NCBI RefSeq assembly: GCF_026261605.1
Contig: NZ_CP102486.1
Location: 2,666,001-2,730,000 of the forward strand
Direction of reading: 5' to 3'
Length of the DNA: 64,000 bases
DNA from: Dechloromonas sp. A34
Lineage (GTDB): Bacteria > Pseudomonadota > Gammaproteobacteria > Burkholderiales > Rhodocyclaceae
The notes beneath the pieces are model-generated. The model was not told the origin of the DNA. It was given only the letters and a program-made list of their open reading frames with translations, and did no database searches. This document shows positions 49,003 through 59,642 of this stretch, piece by piece. Numbering within the stretch: position 1 is the stretch's first letter; each line of letters begins with the position of its first letter. The translations under genes and the position numbers were made by a program.

Positions 49003-49083
49003 CACGGTTGGTTTTCTGCGGGCGACCGCCTCCCCAGCGTTTCTGCCGGGGAGGCATTGCTCCATTGGGTAGTGCCCTCGAAG

Positions 49084-49755
49084 TCACTGGAAGACACGCG
49101 GCTCGATCGTCGCGCCGCGCATGAAGGCGAGGTAGGCGCCGGCCTTGCCGATGTCCCGGAAACTGGCGACGACTTCTTCGCGCCGCAGAACGTCCCAGGA
49201 CCGGTCGGCGTCGCCCGAAGGCTTGATGCTCAAGTCGGCTTCGCGGTAGGCGGCATGGCGATACAGGAAGTCGGCCGATTCCCAATCCACGATGGCAAGG
49301 AGGCAAGCGCACAGAATGGCGCAGCCGCCATGCTCGCCGGACTCGATCAGCAAGGGGACCTTCAAACTCCCCGTCGAGCGGCCGATCCGGCCGACGACGT
49401 CGTGCTCTTCCAGCCAGGGTTCGCCGGTGCTCGTCTCGCCCAGGATCAGGCGGACCTTCCGTTCGCGGGTGCGGCAGGATTCCAGGACCCTGGTGGCCTT
49501 GGCATCCGTGCCGGGATCGAAGTAGGTCGTGCGCGTCAGGGGCGACTGGCTCCAGGCCTGGATGGCTTTCAGGTACTTATCGTAGCCGGCGAGGGTCGCG
49601 TAGTCCTCGTCCGTGAACGCCAGGTCGGCACGGCCCAGCTTGCTGGCGATCTGGTTGGCGTGATCCCGGGCGTTGGCGAAACCGAGGCAGGTATAGCCCT
49701 CGCCGCAATTGATCACGTAACGCTGCTGTGCCGCATTGATACTCACTTTGTTCAT
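49084..49755 (-). CDS. Hypothetical ICE protein (223 aa), radC-like leader
   Basis: Not recognised. A 223-residue soluble protein with YVINCGEGYTCLGFANARDHANQIA at the start and ETSTGEPWLEEHDVVGRIGRSTGSLKVPLLI in the middle, a pattern found in small ICE proteins of unknown role. Its start is sequestered by the hairpin leader at 49756-49815. It is the last gene of a minus-strand run from 51.6 kb. Confidence 0.65.
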   Translation of the reverse strand: MNKVSINAAQQRYVINCGEGYTCLGFANARDHANQIASKLGRADLAFTDEDYATLAGYDKYLKAIQAWSQSPLTRTTYFDPGTDAKATRVLESCRTRERKVRLILGETSTGEPWLEEHDVVGRIGRSTGSLKVPLLIESGEHGGCAILCACLLAIVDWESADFLYRHAAYREADLSIKPSGDADRSWDVLRREEVVASFRDIGKAGAYLAFMRGATIEPRVFQ

Positions 49756-49815
49756 CTCGGGTTCCTTTCGAAATGTCGTGGAACCCCACCCCGTCGGGCG
49801 TGAGCCCCACGGGGT
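49756..49815 (-). ncRNA. Structured leader, radC-motif-like, copy at 49.8 kb
   Basis: Outer ACCCCGT/ACGGGGT arms (49815-49809 with 49794-49788), inner GGGC/GCCC. Then GGGTTCC (49786-49780) pairs fully with GGAACCC (49765-49759), hiding the AAGGAA ribosome site just before the ATG. Confidence 0.7.
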
Positions 49816-49867
49816 TGTTGGATCTCCGGCAGGCCGAATGTCAGCTGGCCGGTGGTGTCGCTGCGGC

Positions 49868-50110
49868 TCAGGCCGCCTGCGCCACTGCCTGGAATCCTTG
49901 CGCCAAGGCGCCAGCCTCGGTGGCGACTACGACCTGGTCGGACAGCAGGCGGTCCAGCTTCAGCAGCAGGGCGTCGGCGTGCTCCTGGTCATCCGGGTAG
50001 AGGGACGGGCGCAGTTTCTCAACCTCCTTCTTGATGAGGCGAAGCTCTGGGACGATGGCGCGCTCAGCGTGCGCTTCGATAGCGTTCAGGATGGCGGTAA
50101 TGGTGATCAT
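49868..50110 (-). CDS. Hypothetical helical ICE protein (80 aa)
   Basis: Not recognised. An 80-residue helical protein (ITAILNAIEAHAERAIVPELRLIKKEVEKLR). The ATG at 50110 is preferred, with GAAAGGAAGCC as ribosome site. The preceding 280 bp (to 50397) is GC-rich with a GCCGGCATGCCGGC palindrome near 50152 but no gene. Confidence 0.55.
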   Translation of the reverse strand: MITITAILNAIEAHAERAIVPELRLIKKEVEKLRPSLYPDDQEHADALLLKLDRLLSDQVVVATEAGALAQGFQAVAQAA

Positions 50111-50397
50111 CAAAGGCTTCCTTTCATTGCTAGAAAAAGATGGGCCGGCATGCCGGGGGCAGATCGGCGGGCGGGGTTTGGCCCGACGGGCGCAGATGGC
50201 GTAGCGGGCGGATGGGGGCGCCCTGTGAAGTCGCCTTGCCGGCGTTCACGGGCACTCGATGGGGTGTGCGGGGATCGGGGCGAGCACCGCACGCGCCGCT
50301 GGGTGAGCAGCGGGCGTGGGCGTTCGGCGATCCGGATGCGACGGCTGGTGCCGGCCACATCACAGGCCGGGCCGGTGATGGCCCGGCGCTTCTCGGG

Positions 50398-50913
50398 TCA
50401 GGTGGCCGAGCGCGTTGTTTTTGCGCTGGGCGAGGCCTGGGCTTCGGTGGATACTGCTAGCGGATTGGTCGCAGGCTGGGCCGCCTGTTGCTCGAAGGCC
50501 GTGTGTGCCGTCGTGAACTCGGTTTCCCGAGCCAGGCGGCGCACTTGGGCCACGGCCGGTTCCTTGACCACTTCGGGCAGGCATTCGACGGCGATGTCGC
50601 TGCCGTGACGCAGACCCTTCTGCAGACTGTGCAGCGGCCGGACGAACAGGCCGTGGCACAGCCAGCGGACGAACTGGCCGATCCGCTTGTTGCGCGCCTG
50701 GCGGGCCTTGTGCCGACGCAGGGATTCCTTGCAGCACAGGTACAACGCCAGATGGGTACGCTTCATTTCGGGATCGGACTCGAGCTGGGCCATGACTTCG
50801 GTCGCGATGGCCGGATCACGGCCGACGCGCTGGTAGAAGCCGACCCAGGCACGCTCTTCCTCGGACTCGATACCGGAGCGCCGGGGGCGAGGACGGGGTT
50901 TCTCAAGGGACAT
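50398..50913 (-). CDS. Hypothetical ICE protein (171 aa), radC-like leader
   Basis: Not recognised. A 171-residue basic protein with an Arg/Pro-rich start, then WVGFYQRVGRDPAIATEVMAQLESDPEMKR and a central hydrophobic part (IGQFVRWLCHGLFVRPL). The C-terminus is low complexity. The ATG at 50913 (MSLEKPRPRP) is set by the ribosome site GGAGAACATC, itself paired in the leader RNA. Confidence 0.6.
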   Translation of the reverse strand: MSLEKPRPRPRRSGIESEEERAWVGFYQRVGRDPAIATEVMAQLESDPEMKRTHLALYLCCKESLRRHKARQARNKRIGQFVRWLCHGLFVRPLHSLQKGLRHGSDIAVECLPEVVKEPAVAQVRRLARETEFTTAHTAFEQQAAQPATNPLAVSTEAQASPSAKTTRSAT

Positions 50914-50981
50914 GATGTTCTCCAAAGACGAATAGAGGGAACACCTGTCCCTGGTCGGGGAGGTGGTGGACTCCCCGGGGT
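50914..50981 (-). ncRNA. Structured leader, radC-motif-like, copy at 50.9 kb
   Basis: Inner GGGGAG/CTCCCC stem (50976-50971 with 50962-50957). Then GGTGTTC (50945-50939) pairs with GAACATC (50920-50914, one G-U pair), hiding GGAG of the downstream gene. Confidence 0.65.
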
Positions 50982-51039
50982 TGCACGGACCTGCGGCGCT
51001 GCTAAGCTGAACGCTCACAGGTCAAGAGGTGCCCACACC

Positions 51040-51270
51040 ATGCTGCGTGCAGGCGATGCACTACGGTTCACGCCCGACGAAATCGAGGACTTCCGAAAAC
51101 TCGGTCTCGACTTCGACGGGGCGCGAACACAGGACGACATCAACCAGGCGTTGACCCGATGGGCCGATACGCTGAACGATGAACGTCCCGATCTGCTGGA
51201 CAGAATCGCTGCGGCAATGGCGAAGGCCAGGGGCATCACGCTACCCGCACGCTTGACGCGGATACGTTGA
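51040..51270 (+). CDS. Small ICE protein (76 aa), paralogue of 48787-49002
   Basis: A 76-residue protein: MLRAGDALRFTPDEIEDFRKL, then TQDDINQALTRWADTLNDERP. It is likely a paralogue of the 71-residue protein at 48787. AAGAGGTGCCCACACC precedes the ATG. Its end overlaps the convergent 74-residue gene by 30 bp. Confidence 0.5.
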   Translation: MLRAGDALRFTPDEIEDFRKLGLDFDGARTQDDINQALTRWADTLNDERPDLLDRIAAAMAKARGITLPARLTRIR

Positions 51271-51465
51271 TGCGGCTTGCCTGCCGTTGTCCTCGGCAAT
51301 CCTCAGCCAGCGGTCGGCGATCCGGTCCAGGTAGACCAGATCGTCGGCTTCGATCTCACCCGACTCTCGCAAGCGGGCGATCACCTCCTTGACCAGAGAC
51401 GGATCGTCCTTGGCCAGTTGGATCACAGTGGCGGCAATGCGCCGGCGGTAGAGGCTGATCGGCAT
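51241..51465 (-). CDS. Hypothetical ICE protein (74 aa)
   Basis: Not recognised. A 74-residue soluble helical protein (MPISLYRRRIAATVIQLAKD, then LVKEVIARLRESGEIEADDLVYLDRIADRW). Its ATG lies 3 bp after the stop of the 56-residue gene, indicating coupling. Confidence 0.55.
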   Translation of the reverse strand: MPISLYRRRIAATVIQLAKDDPSLVKEVIARLRESGEIEADDLVYLDRIADRWLRIAEDNGRQAASTYPRQACG

Positions 51466-51467
51466 GG

Positions 51468-51638
51468 TCAAGCCCCCGCCGCACGGTACTCGGAAGCGCA
51501 GCCAGACCGTCCGGGGACGGTAGGCCGCGGCTTCAACAACGCCGGCACAGTCATACGCTGGGACCGTCGGGCGTACCCGGAACCACCCAGCAGCACGGCG
51601 ACCGGGCGCGACTCTCTCGTCGCAGGGATTGCGAACAT
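51468..51638 (-). CDS. Small ORF (56 aa) behind a radC-like leader
   Basis: Not recognised. It begins MFAIPATRESRPVAVLLGGS; the rest is Arg-rich. The ribosome site GGAGAACACC is the 3' arm of a leader hairpin. It may be a leader-controlled gene coupled to the 74-residue gene, or its true product may be that downstream protein. Confidence 0.5.
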   Translation of the reverse strand: MFAIPATRESRPVAVLLGGSGYARRSQRMTVPALLKPRPTVPGRSGCASEYRAAGA

Positions 51639-51709
51639 GGTGTTCTCCTTCAGGAATGAAAGGGAACACCCATCCCTGGCGGGGAACTTGGGGTTCCCCG
51701 TTCGGGATG
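51639..51709 (-). ncRNA. Structured leader, radC-motif-like, copy at 51.7 kb
   Basis: Outer CATCCC/GGGATG, inner CGGGGAA/TTCCCCG (51700-51694 with 51686-51680). Then GGTGTTC (51670-51664) pairs fully with GAACACC (51645-51639), hiding GGAG. Together with the radC copy (GGCGTTC/GAACGCC) this shows covariation. Confidence 0.72.
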
Positions 51710-51913
51710 CTCCGCCGTGGACGGCAGAGCGGCTCGGCAACGTGCCAGGCGGCACGTGCAGGATGAAGGCCCACAATTCTAGCGAATGGGGCCTTCGCTC
51801 GATGCCGATCGACCCCGAAGGTCGCGCGGCAGGATACGGCGTTCAGCCAGGCGGCTGAACCGGACACTCGGCCAAAGACATGGCCGGACCCGACCGAAGT
51901 CGGGGATCCAAAA

Positions 51914-51935
51914 GGCAGGTAACGACTGCGACGCC
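51914..51935 (-). repeat. 22-bp dispersed element, copy 3
   Basis: One mismatch from the other two copies (T for A in the centre). It lies about 275 bp upstream of the 56-residue gene, in its direction, before the RNA leader. Confidence 0.55.
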
Positions 51936-52137
51936 AGCAAGGCTGGACTTCAGGGCGACCGGGGTCGCCGATGAAGGCTGTGCAGACACGATGTCCACAG
52001 AAAGCGCTTGTAGTATCGCGCTGGACTTATCCGGGATTCAAGACAGCGGTTTTGTTTGCCACATGCAAGCGTCGGGAATTCCAAGCTTCTTGGCGAGGTG
52101 CGAGCTTTGCGCGGGTAATCTACCCACGGCGAGGCAG

Positions 52138-52163
52138 TTATGTGCCATCCAGATGGCACATAA
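52138..52163. promoter_or_regulatory. Perfect 26-bp palindrome upstream of the nrd operon
   Basis: TTATGTGCCATC and its exact complement (52152-52163) flank a 2-bp centre. It lies 58 bp before the first NrdR-like box. Its outer hexamers and total length match the dyad before the XRE gene at 14.7 kb, so both may be sites for one dimeric repressor. Confidence 0.55.
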
Positions 52164-52220
52164 CCACCGGTGGCAACGACCGGGAAAACAGAGAGGTGCT
52201 GATGGAGTTGCGCGCCACGA

Positions 52221-52267
52221 CCACTACAGGTAGTGGTATAAATTCGCCGAAGCACCGTATATAGTAT
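52221..52267 (+). promoter_or_regulatory. Tandem NrdR-box-like dyads upstream of nrdA
   Basis: CACTACAGGTAGTG (52222-52235, a near-perfect dyad) and CACCGTATATAGTA (52253-52266) each match 11 of 14 positions of the NrdR box core. They start exactly 31 bp apart (three helix turns), as NrdR boxes do. They overlap TATAAA (52237-52242), a plausible -10. The repressor NrdR, if present in the host, would silence the operon when dATP/ATP are high. Confidence 0.65.
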
Positions 52268-52309
52268 ATGCGCTTCCTTGACACCCCGCGTCTGTTAAGC
52301 CTAGACTCG

Positions 52310-52486
52310 GTGCCGTTGATGGTTCCCCACCCAGGGATTAAAAGGGAATCCGGTGCCGAGTCTGACTCGAATTCCGGGGCTGCCCCCGCAACTGTAATCG
52401 GCGAGCGCTTCGCCAACACATGCCACTGGATGCGTCCGGGAAGGTAGGTGAAGCGCGCTGAACCGAGAGCCAGGAGACCTGCCGCA
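52310..52486 (+). ncRNA. Cobalamin riboswitch upstream of nrdA
   Basis: The conserved core is clear: GGGAATCCGGTG near 52344, GGGGCTGCCCCCGCAACTG with TAATCGG near 52377-52401, GCCACTGG near 52422, GGGAAGGTAGG at 52438, and the B12 box AGCCAGGAGACCTGCC (52468-52483). It should bind adenosylcobalamin and lower nrdA expression. No terminator follows; control is likely at translation, via the hairpin at 52641-52670. Confidence 0.93.
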
Positions 52487-52640
52487 ACGAACTTTCTTTC
52501 ATGGTTTTGGGGCGGGGTGTCCCTGACGAGAGGTTTATTGCGTGTCTTTCTTGCCGTTCGTTCGTCTGGCCGATTCGACCACGGGTTGCTACCCGCTGGC
52601 GTCGCGGCTGGTCGCGTCGAATTCCGGCCTGGCGCAACGT

Positions 52641-52670
52641 CGATTCTCCGCCCCCCGATACGGAGAATCG
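52641..52670 (+). promoter_or_regulatory. Shine-Dalgarno-sequestering hairpin of the nrdA leader
   Basis: CGATTCTCCG (52641-52650) pairs perfectly with CGGAGAATCG (52661-52670), 10 bp, around a 10-nt loop. The 3' arm contains the GGAG of nrdA, 2 nt before the TTG start. It probably is the expression platform of the B12 riboswitch. Confidence 0.75.
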
Positions 52671-52672
52671 CC

Positions 52673-55433
<2,761 letters not shown>

Positions 55434-55437
<4 letters not shown>

Positions 55438-57470
55438 ACGTCAACCAACCGCAAGCGATGACCATGCTTTCCCCGTCGCTGCCGCGTCGCATCCTGCGCC
55501 GTGACGGCTCCGATGTGCCCTTCGAAGCCGACCGTATCGCCTCGGCCCTGGCCCGTGCCGGTGCGGCCAGCGGCGAATTCGATGCCGACGAGGCGCAACT
55601 GCTGACCGCCCGCGTACTGAAGTTCCTCCGCCATCGCTACGGCCACTCGGCGCCGGGTATCGAACAGGTGCAGGACGTCGTCGAGAAGACCCTGGTCGAC
55701 GCCAACCACCTCGCCACCTTCCGCGCCTACGTCGCCTACCGCGACCAGCACCGCCGCCTGCGCGCGGACCGCAAGACGCTGGTCGATGTCGCCACCGCCA
55801 TCGACGAATACGTCGACCGTGCCGACTGGCGCGTGCGGGCCAACGCCAACCAGGGTTATTCGCTGGGCGGCCTGATCCTCAATGTCTCCGGCAAGGTCAT
55901 CGCCAATTACTGGCTGTCGCACGTCTACCCGCCGGAGATCGGCCAGGCGCATCGCGACGCCGACCTCCACATCCACGACCTCGACATGCTGTCCGGCTAC
56001 TGCGCCGGCTGGTCGCTGCGCCAGGTGTTGTTCGAGGGCTTCAACGGCGTGCCCGGCAAGCCGGAAGCCGATCCGCCGAAACACTTCTCCAGCGCGCTGG
56101 GCCAGATGGTCAATTTCCTCGGCACCCTGCAGAACGAATGGGCCGGCGCCCAGGCTTTCAGCTCCTTCGACACCTACCTGGCGCCTTTCGTCAGGAAGGA
56201 TGGACTTTCCTACGAAGCGGTGCGCCAAGGCATGCAGGAATTCATCTACAACCTCAACGTGCCGTCGCGCTGGGGAACCCAGACGCCATTCACCAACCTG
56301 ACCTTCGACTGGGTCTGCCCGGAGGATCTGCGCGAGCAGGTGCCGGTCATCGGCGGCGTCGAGATGCCCTTCGCCTACGGTGACCTGCAGGCCGAAATGG
56401 ACCTGATCAACCGCGCCTACATCGAGGTCATGAGTGCCGGCGACCGTCGGGGCAGGGCCTTTACCTTCCCGATTCCGACCTACAACATCACCGAGGATTT
56501 CCCGTGGGAGTCGGACAACGCCGAACGGCTGTTCGCGATGACCGCCAAGTACGGCCTGCCTTACTTCCAGAATTTCCTCAACTCGGACATGAAGCCCAAC
56601 CATGTCCGTTCGATGTGCTGTCGCCTGCAGCTCGACCTGCGCGAGTTGCTCAAGCGCGGCAACGGCCTCTTCGGTTCGGCCGAGCAGACCGGCTCGATCG
56701 GCGTCGTGACCATCAACTGCGCCCGCCTCGGCTATCTTCACGCCGGCAATGAGGCGACGCTGATGGCCCACGTCGACCGCCTCGCCGACATGGCCCGCGA
56801 CAGCCTGGAACTCAAGCGCAAGGTCGTGCAACGCCTGATGGACGACGGTCTTTTTCCCTACACCCGGCGCTACCTCGGCACCTTGCGTAACCATTTCTCG
56901 ACCATCGGCGTGAACGGCATCAACGAGATGGTGCGCAATTTCACCGCCGGCGCCGCCGACATCGCCAGCCCCGAGGGCCACGCGCTGGCGCTGCGCCTGC
57001 TCGACCGCTTGCGCGACAAGATGCGCGACTACCAGGAAAGCACCGGCAATCTCTACAACCTGGAGGCGACGCCAGCCGAAGGCACGACCTACCGTTTCGC
57101 CAAGGAGGACAAGAAGCGCTGGCCCGCCATCCTGCAGGCCGGCACGGCGGACAAGCCGTACTACACCAATTCGTCGCAACTGCCCGTCGGCTTCACCGAC
57201 GACCCGTTCGAGGCGCTGACCCGGCAGGACGAACTGCAGACGCGCTACACCGGCGGCACCGTGCTGCACCTCTACATGCGCGAACGCATTTCCAGCCCGG
57301 CGGCCAGCCGGCAACTGGTACGCACGGCGCTGTCGCGCTTCCGGCTGCCCTACATCACGATCACGCCGACCTTCTCGATCTGCCCAAAACACGGCTACCT
57401 GGCCGGCGAGCACGAGTTCTGCCCGAAGTGCGATGACGAAATCCTCGCCCGGCGCGGCCAGGCACATTGA
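55434..57470 (+). CDS. nrdD: Class III (anaerobic) ribonucleotide reductase, catalytic part without glycyl-radical motif
   Basis: A 678-residue NrdD. The ATP cone lies at residues 15-105 (RRDGSDVPFEADRIASAL), and the 10-stranded barrel follows with DLHIHDLDMLSGYCAGWSLR, TFPIPTYNITEDFPW and VRSMCCRLQLDL (active-site Cys). The zinc site near the end reads CPKHGYLAGEHEFCPKC. The protein then stops at residue 678, without the RVxGY glycyl-radical loop that normally follows. That loop is on the next gene. Its start overlaps the corrected nrdA stop (ATGA). Confidence 0.9.
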
Positions 57471-57499
57471 AATTCCCCCCACTGCGAAAGGAAGAAACC

Positions 57500-57673
57500 A
57501 TGTCTAAAAAGAAGTCCCAAGCACTCCTGAACGACGCCGAGCGCCAGCGCTGCGAGGTGTGGACCCGCGTCATGGGCTACCACCGGCCGGTTTCCGAGTT
57601 CAACCCGGGCAAGCAGAGCGAGCACGGCGAACGCCGGCACTTCGTCGAGCCGTGCCCGGCATCGCATGCGTGA
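57500..57673 (+). CDS. Stand-alone glycyl-radical subunit of class III RNR
   Basis: A 57-residue protein: MSKKKSQALLNDAERQR, then CEVWTRVMGYHRPVSEFN, with Gly26 in the RVMGY motif that carries the stable radical in NrdD. It has its own strong ribosome site, AAAGGAAGAAACC, 29 bp past the nrdD stop, so it is not a simple frameshift product. It should dock on the NrdD barrel and be activated by NrdG, whose gene overlaps its end by 8 bp. Confidence 0.8.
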   Translation: MSKKKSQALLNDAERQRCEVWTRVMGYHRPVSEFNPGKQSEHGERRHFVEPCPASHA

Positions 57674-58328
57674 CGCCGAACTGGTGGTGGGCGGGCTGAC
57701 GCCCTTCACCACCATCGACTTCCCCGGCCGGCTGGCCGCCGTGGTTTTCTGCCAGGGTTGCCCGTGGCGCTGCGGTTATTGCCATAACCCGCACCTGCAT
57801 TCCCCGCAGGGCAGGGAAAGGCCGTGGAACGAAGTGCTCGACTGGCTGGAGACCCGGCGTGGCCTGCTCGACGGCGTCGTTTTCAGCGGCGGCGAACCGC
57901 TGCTGCAACGTGGCCTTTGCACCGCTCTCGGCGAAGTTCGGGCGCGCGGCTTCGCCACCGCGATGCATACGGCCGGCATCTACCCGGAACGTCTGGCGGC
58001 CGTACTGCCGGCGCTCGACTGGGTTGGGTTCGACGTCAAGGGGCCGTTCGAGGACTACCGCCGCATCACCGGCGCCGACGGCGGCGAAACGGCGCTGGCT
58101 GCGCTGGATGTCCTGCTCACTGCGGGGACGGACCACGAAATACGCTGCACCGTGGATACCGGGCTGCTGGATGCCGACGCGATTGCCCGGCTGGCACGCC
58201 AGTTGGCGGCTCGGGGTATCTCGCGGCTCGTTCTGCAGTCTTGCCGCGGGGTCGGGCAGCCGGCACAACTGCCCGACGCTCTGCTCGACGCAGCGGAGGC
58301 CTATCTGCCGCAGGTCGAATCGAGATAA
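57666..58328 (+). CDS. nrdG: Anaerobic RNR activating enzyme (radical SAM)
   Basis: A 220-residue radical SAM enzyme: CQGCPWRCGYCHNPHL holds the CxxxCxxC cluster motif (CPWRCGYC), and VVFSGGEPLLQ the GGE motif that contacts SAM. DWVGFDVKGPF and TVDTGLLD are typical of NrdG. It generates the glycyl radical on the small subunit at 57500. Overlap with that gene implies coupled translation. Confidence 0.92.
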   Translation: MRDAELVVGGLTPFTTIDFPGRLAAVVFCQGCPWRCGYCHNPHLHSPQGRERPWNEVLDWLETRRGLLDGVVFSGGEPLLQRGLCTALGEVRARGFATAMHTAGIYPERLAAVLPALDWVGFDVKGPFEDYRRITGADGGETALAALDVLLTAGTDHEIRCTVDTGLLDADAIARLARQLAARGISRLVLQSCRGVGQPAQLPDALLDAAEAYLPQVESR

Positions 58329-58367
58329 GCGGATTAACCCATTTCACTGAAAGAAAGCCCGATAACA

Positions 58368-59546
58368 ATGAATGCACCATCCCCCCACGCCTTGTTCAAT
58401 GACTGGGAACTGCCGACACCCACGACCATGGAAACAGCGGCTGACCCCAGGGGCGACCCCGAAAAACCGGCAAAAACCGAAGTCGACCGTGGCATTTCGC
58501 CGGTCGCTCCGGTTCTCGCTCCGATCAACGCCGCCGACAAGCGCATCGTCAACGGCAAGGCCGACATCAACCAGCTCGCCCCGTTCAAATACCCGTGGGC
58601 CTGGGAGTTCTTCCTGAAGGCCAACCGTAACCACTGGACGCCGCTGGAAATCGGCATGGCGCAGGACGTGCACGACTACCACCACAAGCTCTCTGCCGCC
58701 GAGCGCCACGTCTTCGAGAACGTGCTGGCCTACCTGACGACTTCCGACATCCTCGCCATGCGCAACATCGGCCTGGCCGTCATGGAAAAGATGAGCGCGC
58801 CGGAAATCCAGATCTACCAGGCCCGCCAGGTCTACGAGGAAGCGCTGCATACCTGGTCCTACCAGCACTGCATCGAAAGCCTCGGTATCGACCAGCAGGA
58901 AATCTACAACCGCTACCGCGTCGTGCCGGAAATCCACGGCAAGATCGCCCTGGCCAACCGCCGGCTGGAGAAGGTGCTGCACCCCAAGGGTACTTCCTGC
59001 GGGGCGCGCTCGGATTTCGACCTCACCGACCGCGCCAAGCTGCACGAATTCGCGCTTTCGTACTTCTTCTTCGCGGTGATTTTCGAAGGCTGCTGGTTCT
59101 ACAACGGCTTCACCCCCGTCTTCGCGCTGCAACGGCGCGGCCTGATGAAGGGCGCCGCCGAGCAGCTGCAATACATCATGCGCGACGAGGTGCTGCACTG
59201 CGCCTTCGGCATCCGCGTCATCCGCGAACTGCTGATCGAGGAAAACCTGAGCCTCGACCCGGCCGCCCTGCGCGAATTGTGGGACGAAGCCGAAGCGGCC
59301 GAAACCGCCTACGCCGGCTACATCCTGCGCGAACCGATTCTTGGCTACAACGCCGAACTGCACGTCGCCCAGTTCCGCTTCATCGCCAACCGGCGGGCCC
59401 GCCAGGTCGGGGTCGCCGAGCCGTTCCCGGGGGCTGAAAACGTCCTGCCCTGGCTCGACGAACAGGCCAACCTGCGCAAGGAGAAGAACTTCTTCGAAAC
59501 GCGGGTGACGGAGTATCAGACGGGCGGGGCGCTGGCTTGGGGTTAA
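58368..59546 (+). CDS. nrdB: Class I ribonucleotide reductase small (radical) subunit
   Basis: A 392-residue ferritin-like NrdB. Metal ligands are seen in order: Asp in LTTSDILAMRN, Glu/His in YEEALHTWSYQH, Glu in AVIFEGCWFY, Glu/His in MRDEVLHCAFG. The radical Tyr stands four residues after that first His (HTWSY). The N-terminal 55 residues are extra. It would supply the radical to NrdA. Separation from nrdA by the class III genes is unusual. Confidence 0.92.
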   Translation: MNAPSPHALFNDWELPTPTTMETAADPRGDPEKPAKTEVDRGISPVAPVLAPINAADKRIVNGKADINQLAPFKYPWAWEFFLKANRNHWTPLEIGMAQDVHDYHHKLSAAERHVFENVLAYLTTSDILAMRNIGLAVMEKMSAPEIQIYQARQVYEEALHTWSYQHCIESLGIDQQEIYNRYRVVPEIHGKIALANRRLEKVLHPKGTSCGARSDFDLTDRAKLHEFALSYFFFAVIFEGCWFYNGFTPVFALQRRGLMKGAAEQLQYIMRDEVLHCAFGIRVIRELLIEENLSLDPAALRELWDEAEAAETAYAGYILREPILGYNAELHVAQFRFIANRRARQVGVAEPFPGAENVLPWLDEQANLRKEKNFFETRVTEYQTGGALAWG

Positions 59547-59598
59547 ATCCGAGCGACGCCCATTTCCAGCGGCTTGAGTAGTGAGCGTCGGCTTCGCC

Positions 59599-59633
59599 AA
59601 AAAAATCCCCCACAGCCTTTCGGCCATGGGGGT
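59599..59633 (-). terminator. Rho-independent terminator of the helicase gene
   Basis: On the minus strand CCCCCATGGCCGAAAGGCTGT (first 20 bases: CCCCCATGGCCGAAAGGCTG) forms a stem with GGGGG followed by ATTTTTTT. It lies 10 bp past the stop at 59643. Confidence 0.9.
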
Positions 59634-59642
59634 GAAATCAAC

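Noticed and set aside
50114..50180. GCCGGCATGCCGGC palindrome before the 80-residue gene as a radC-like leader
   Set aside because: No arm complementary to GGAAGCC was found.
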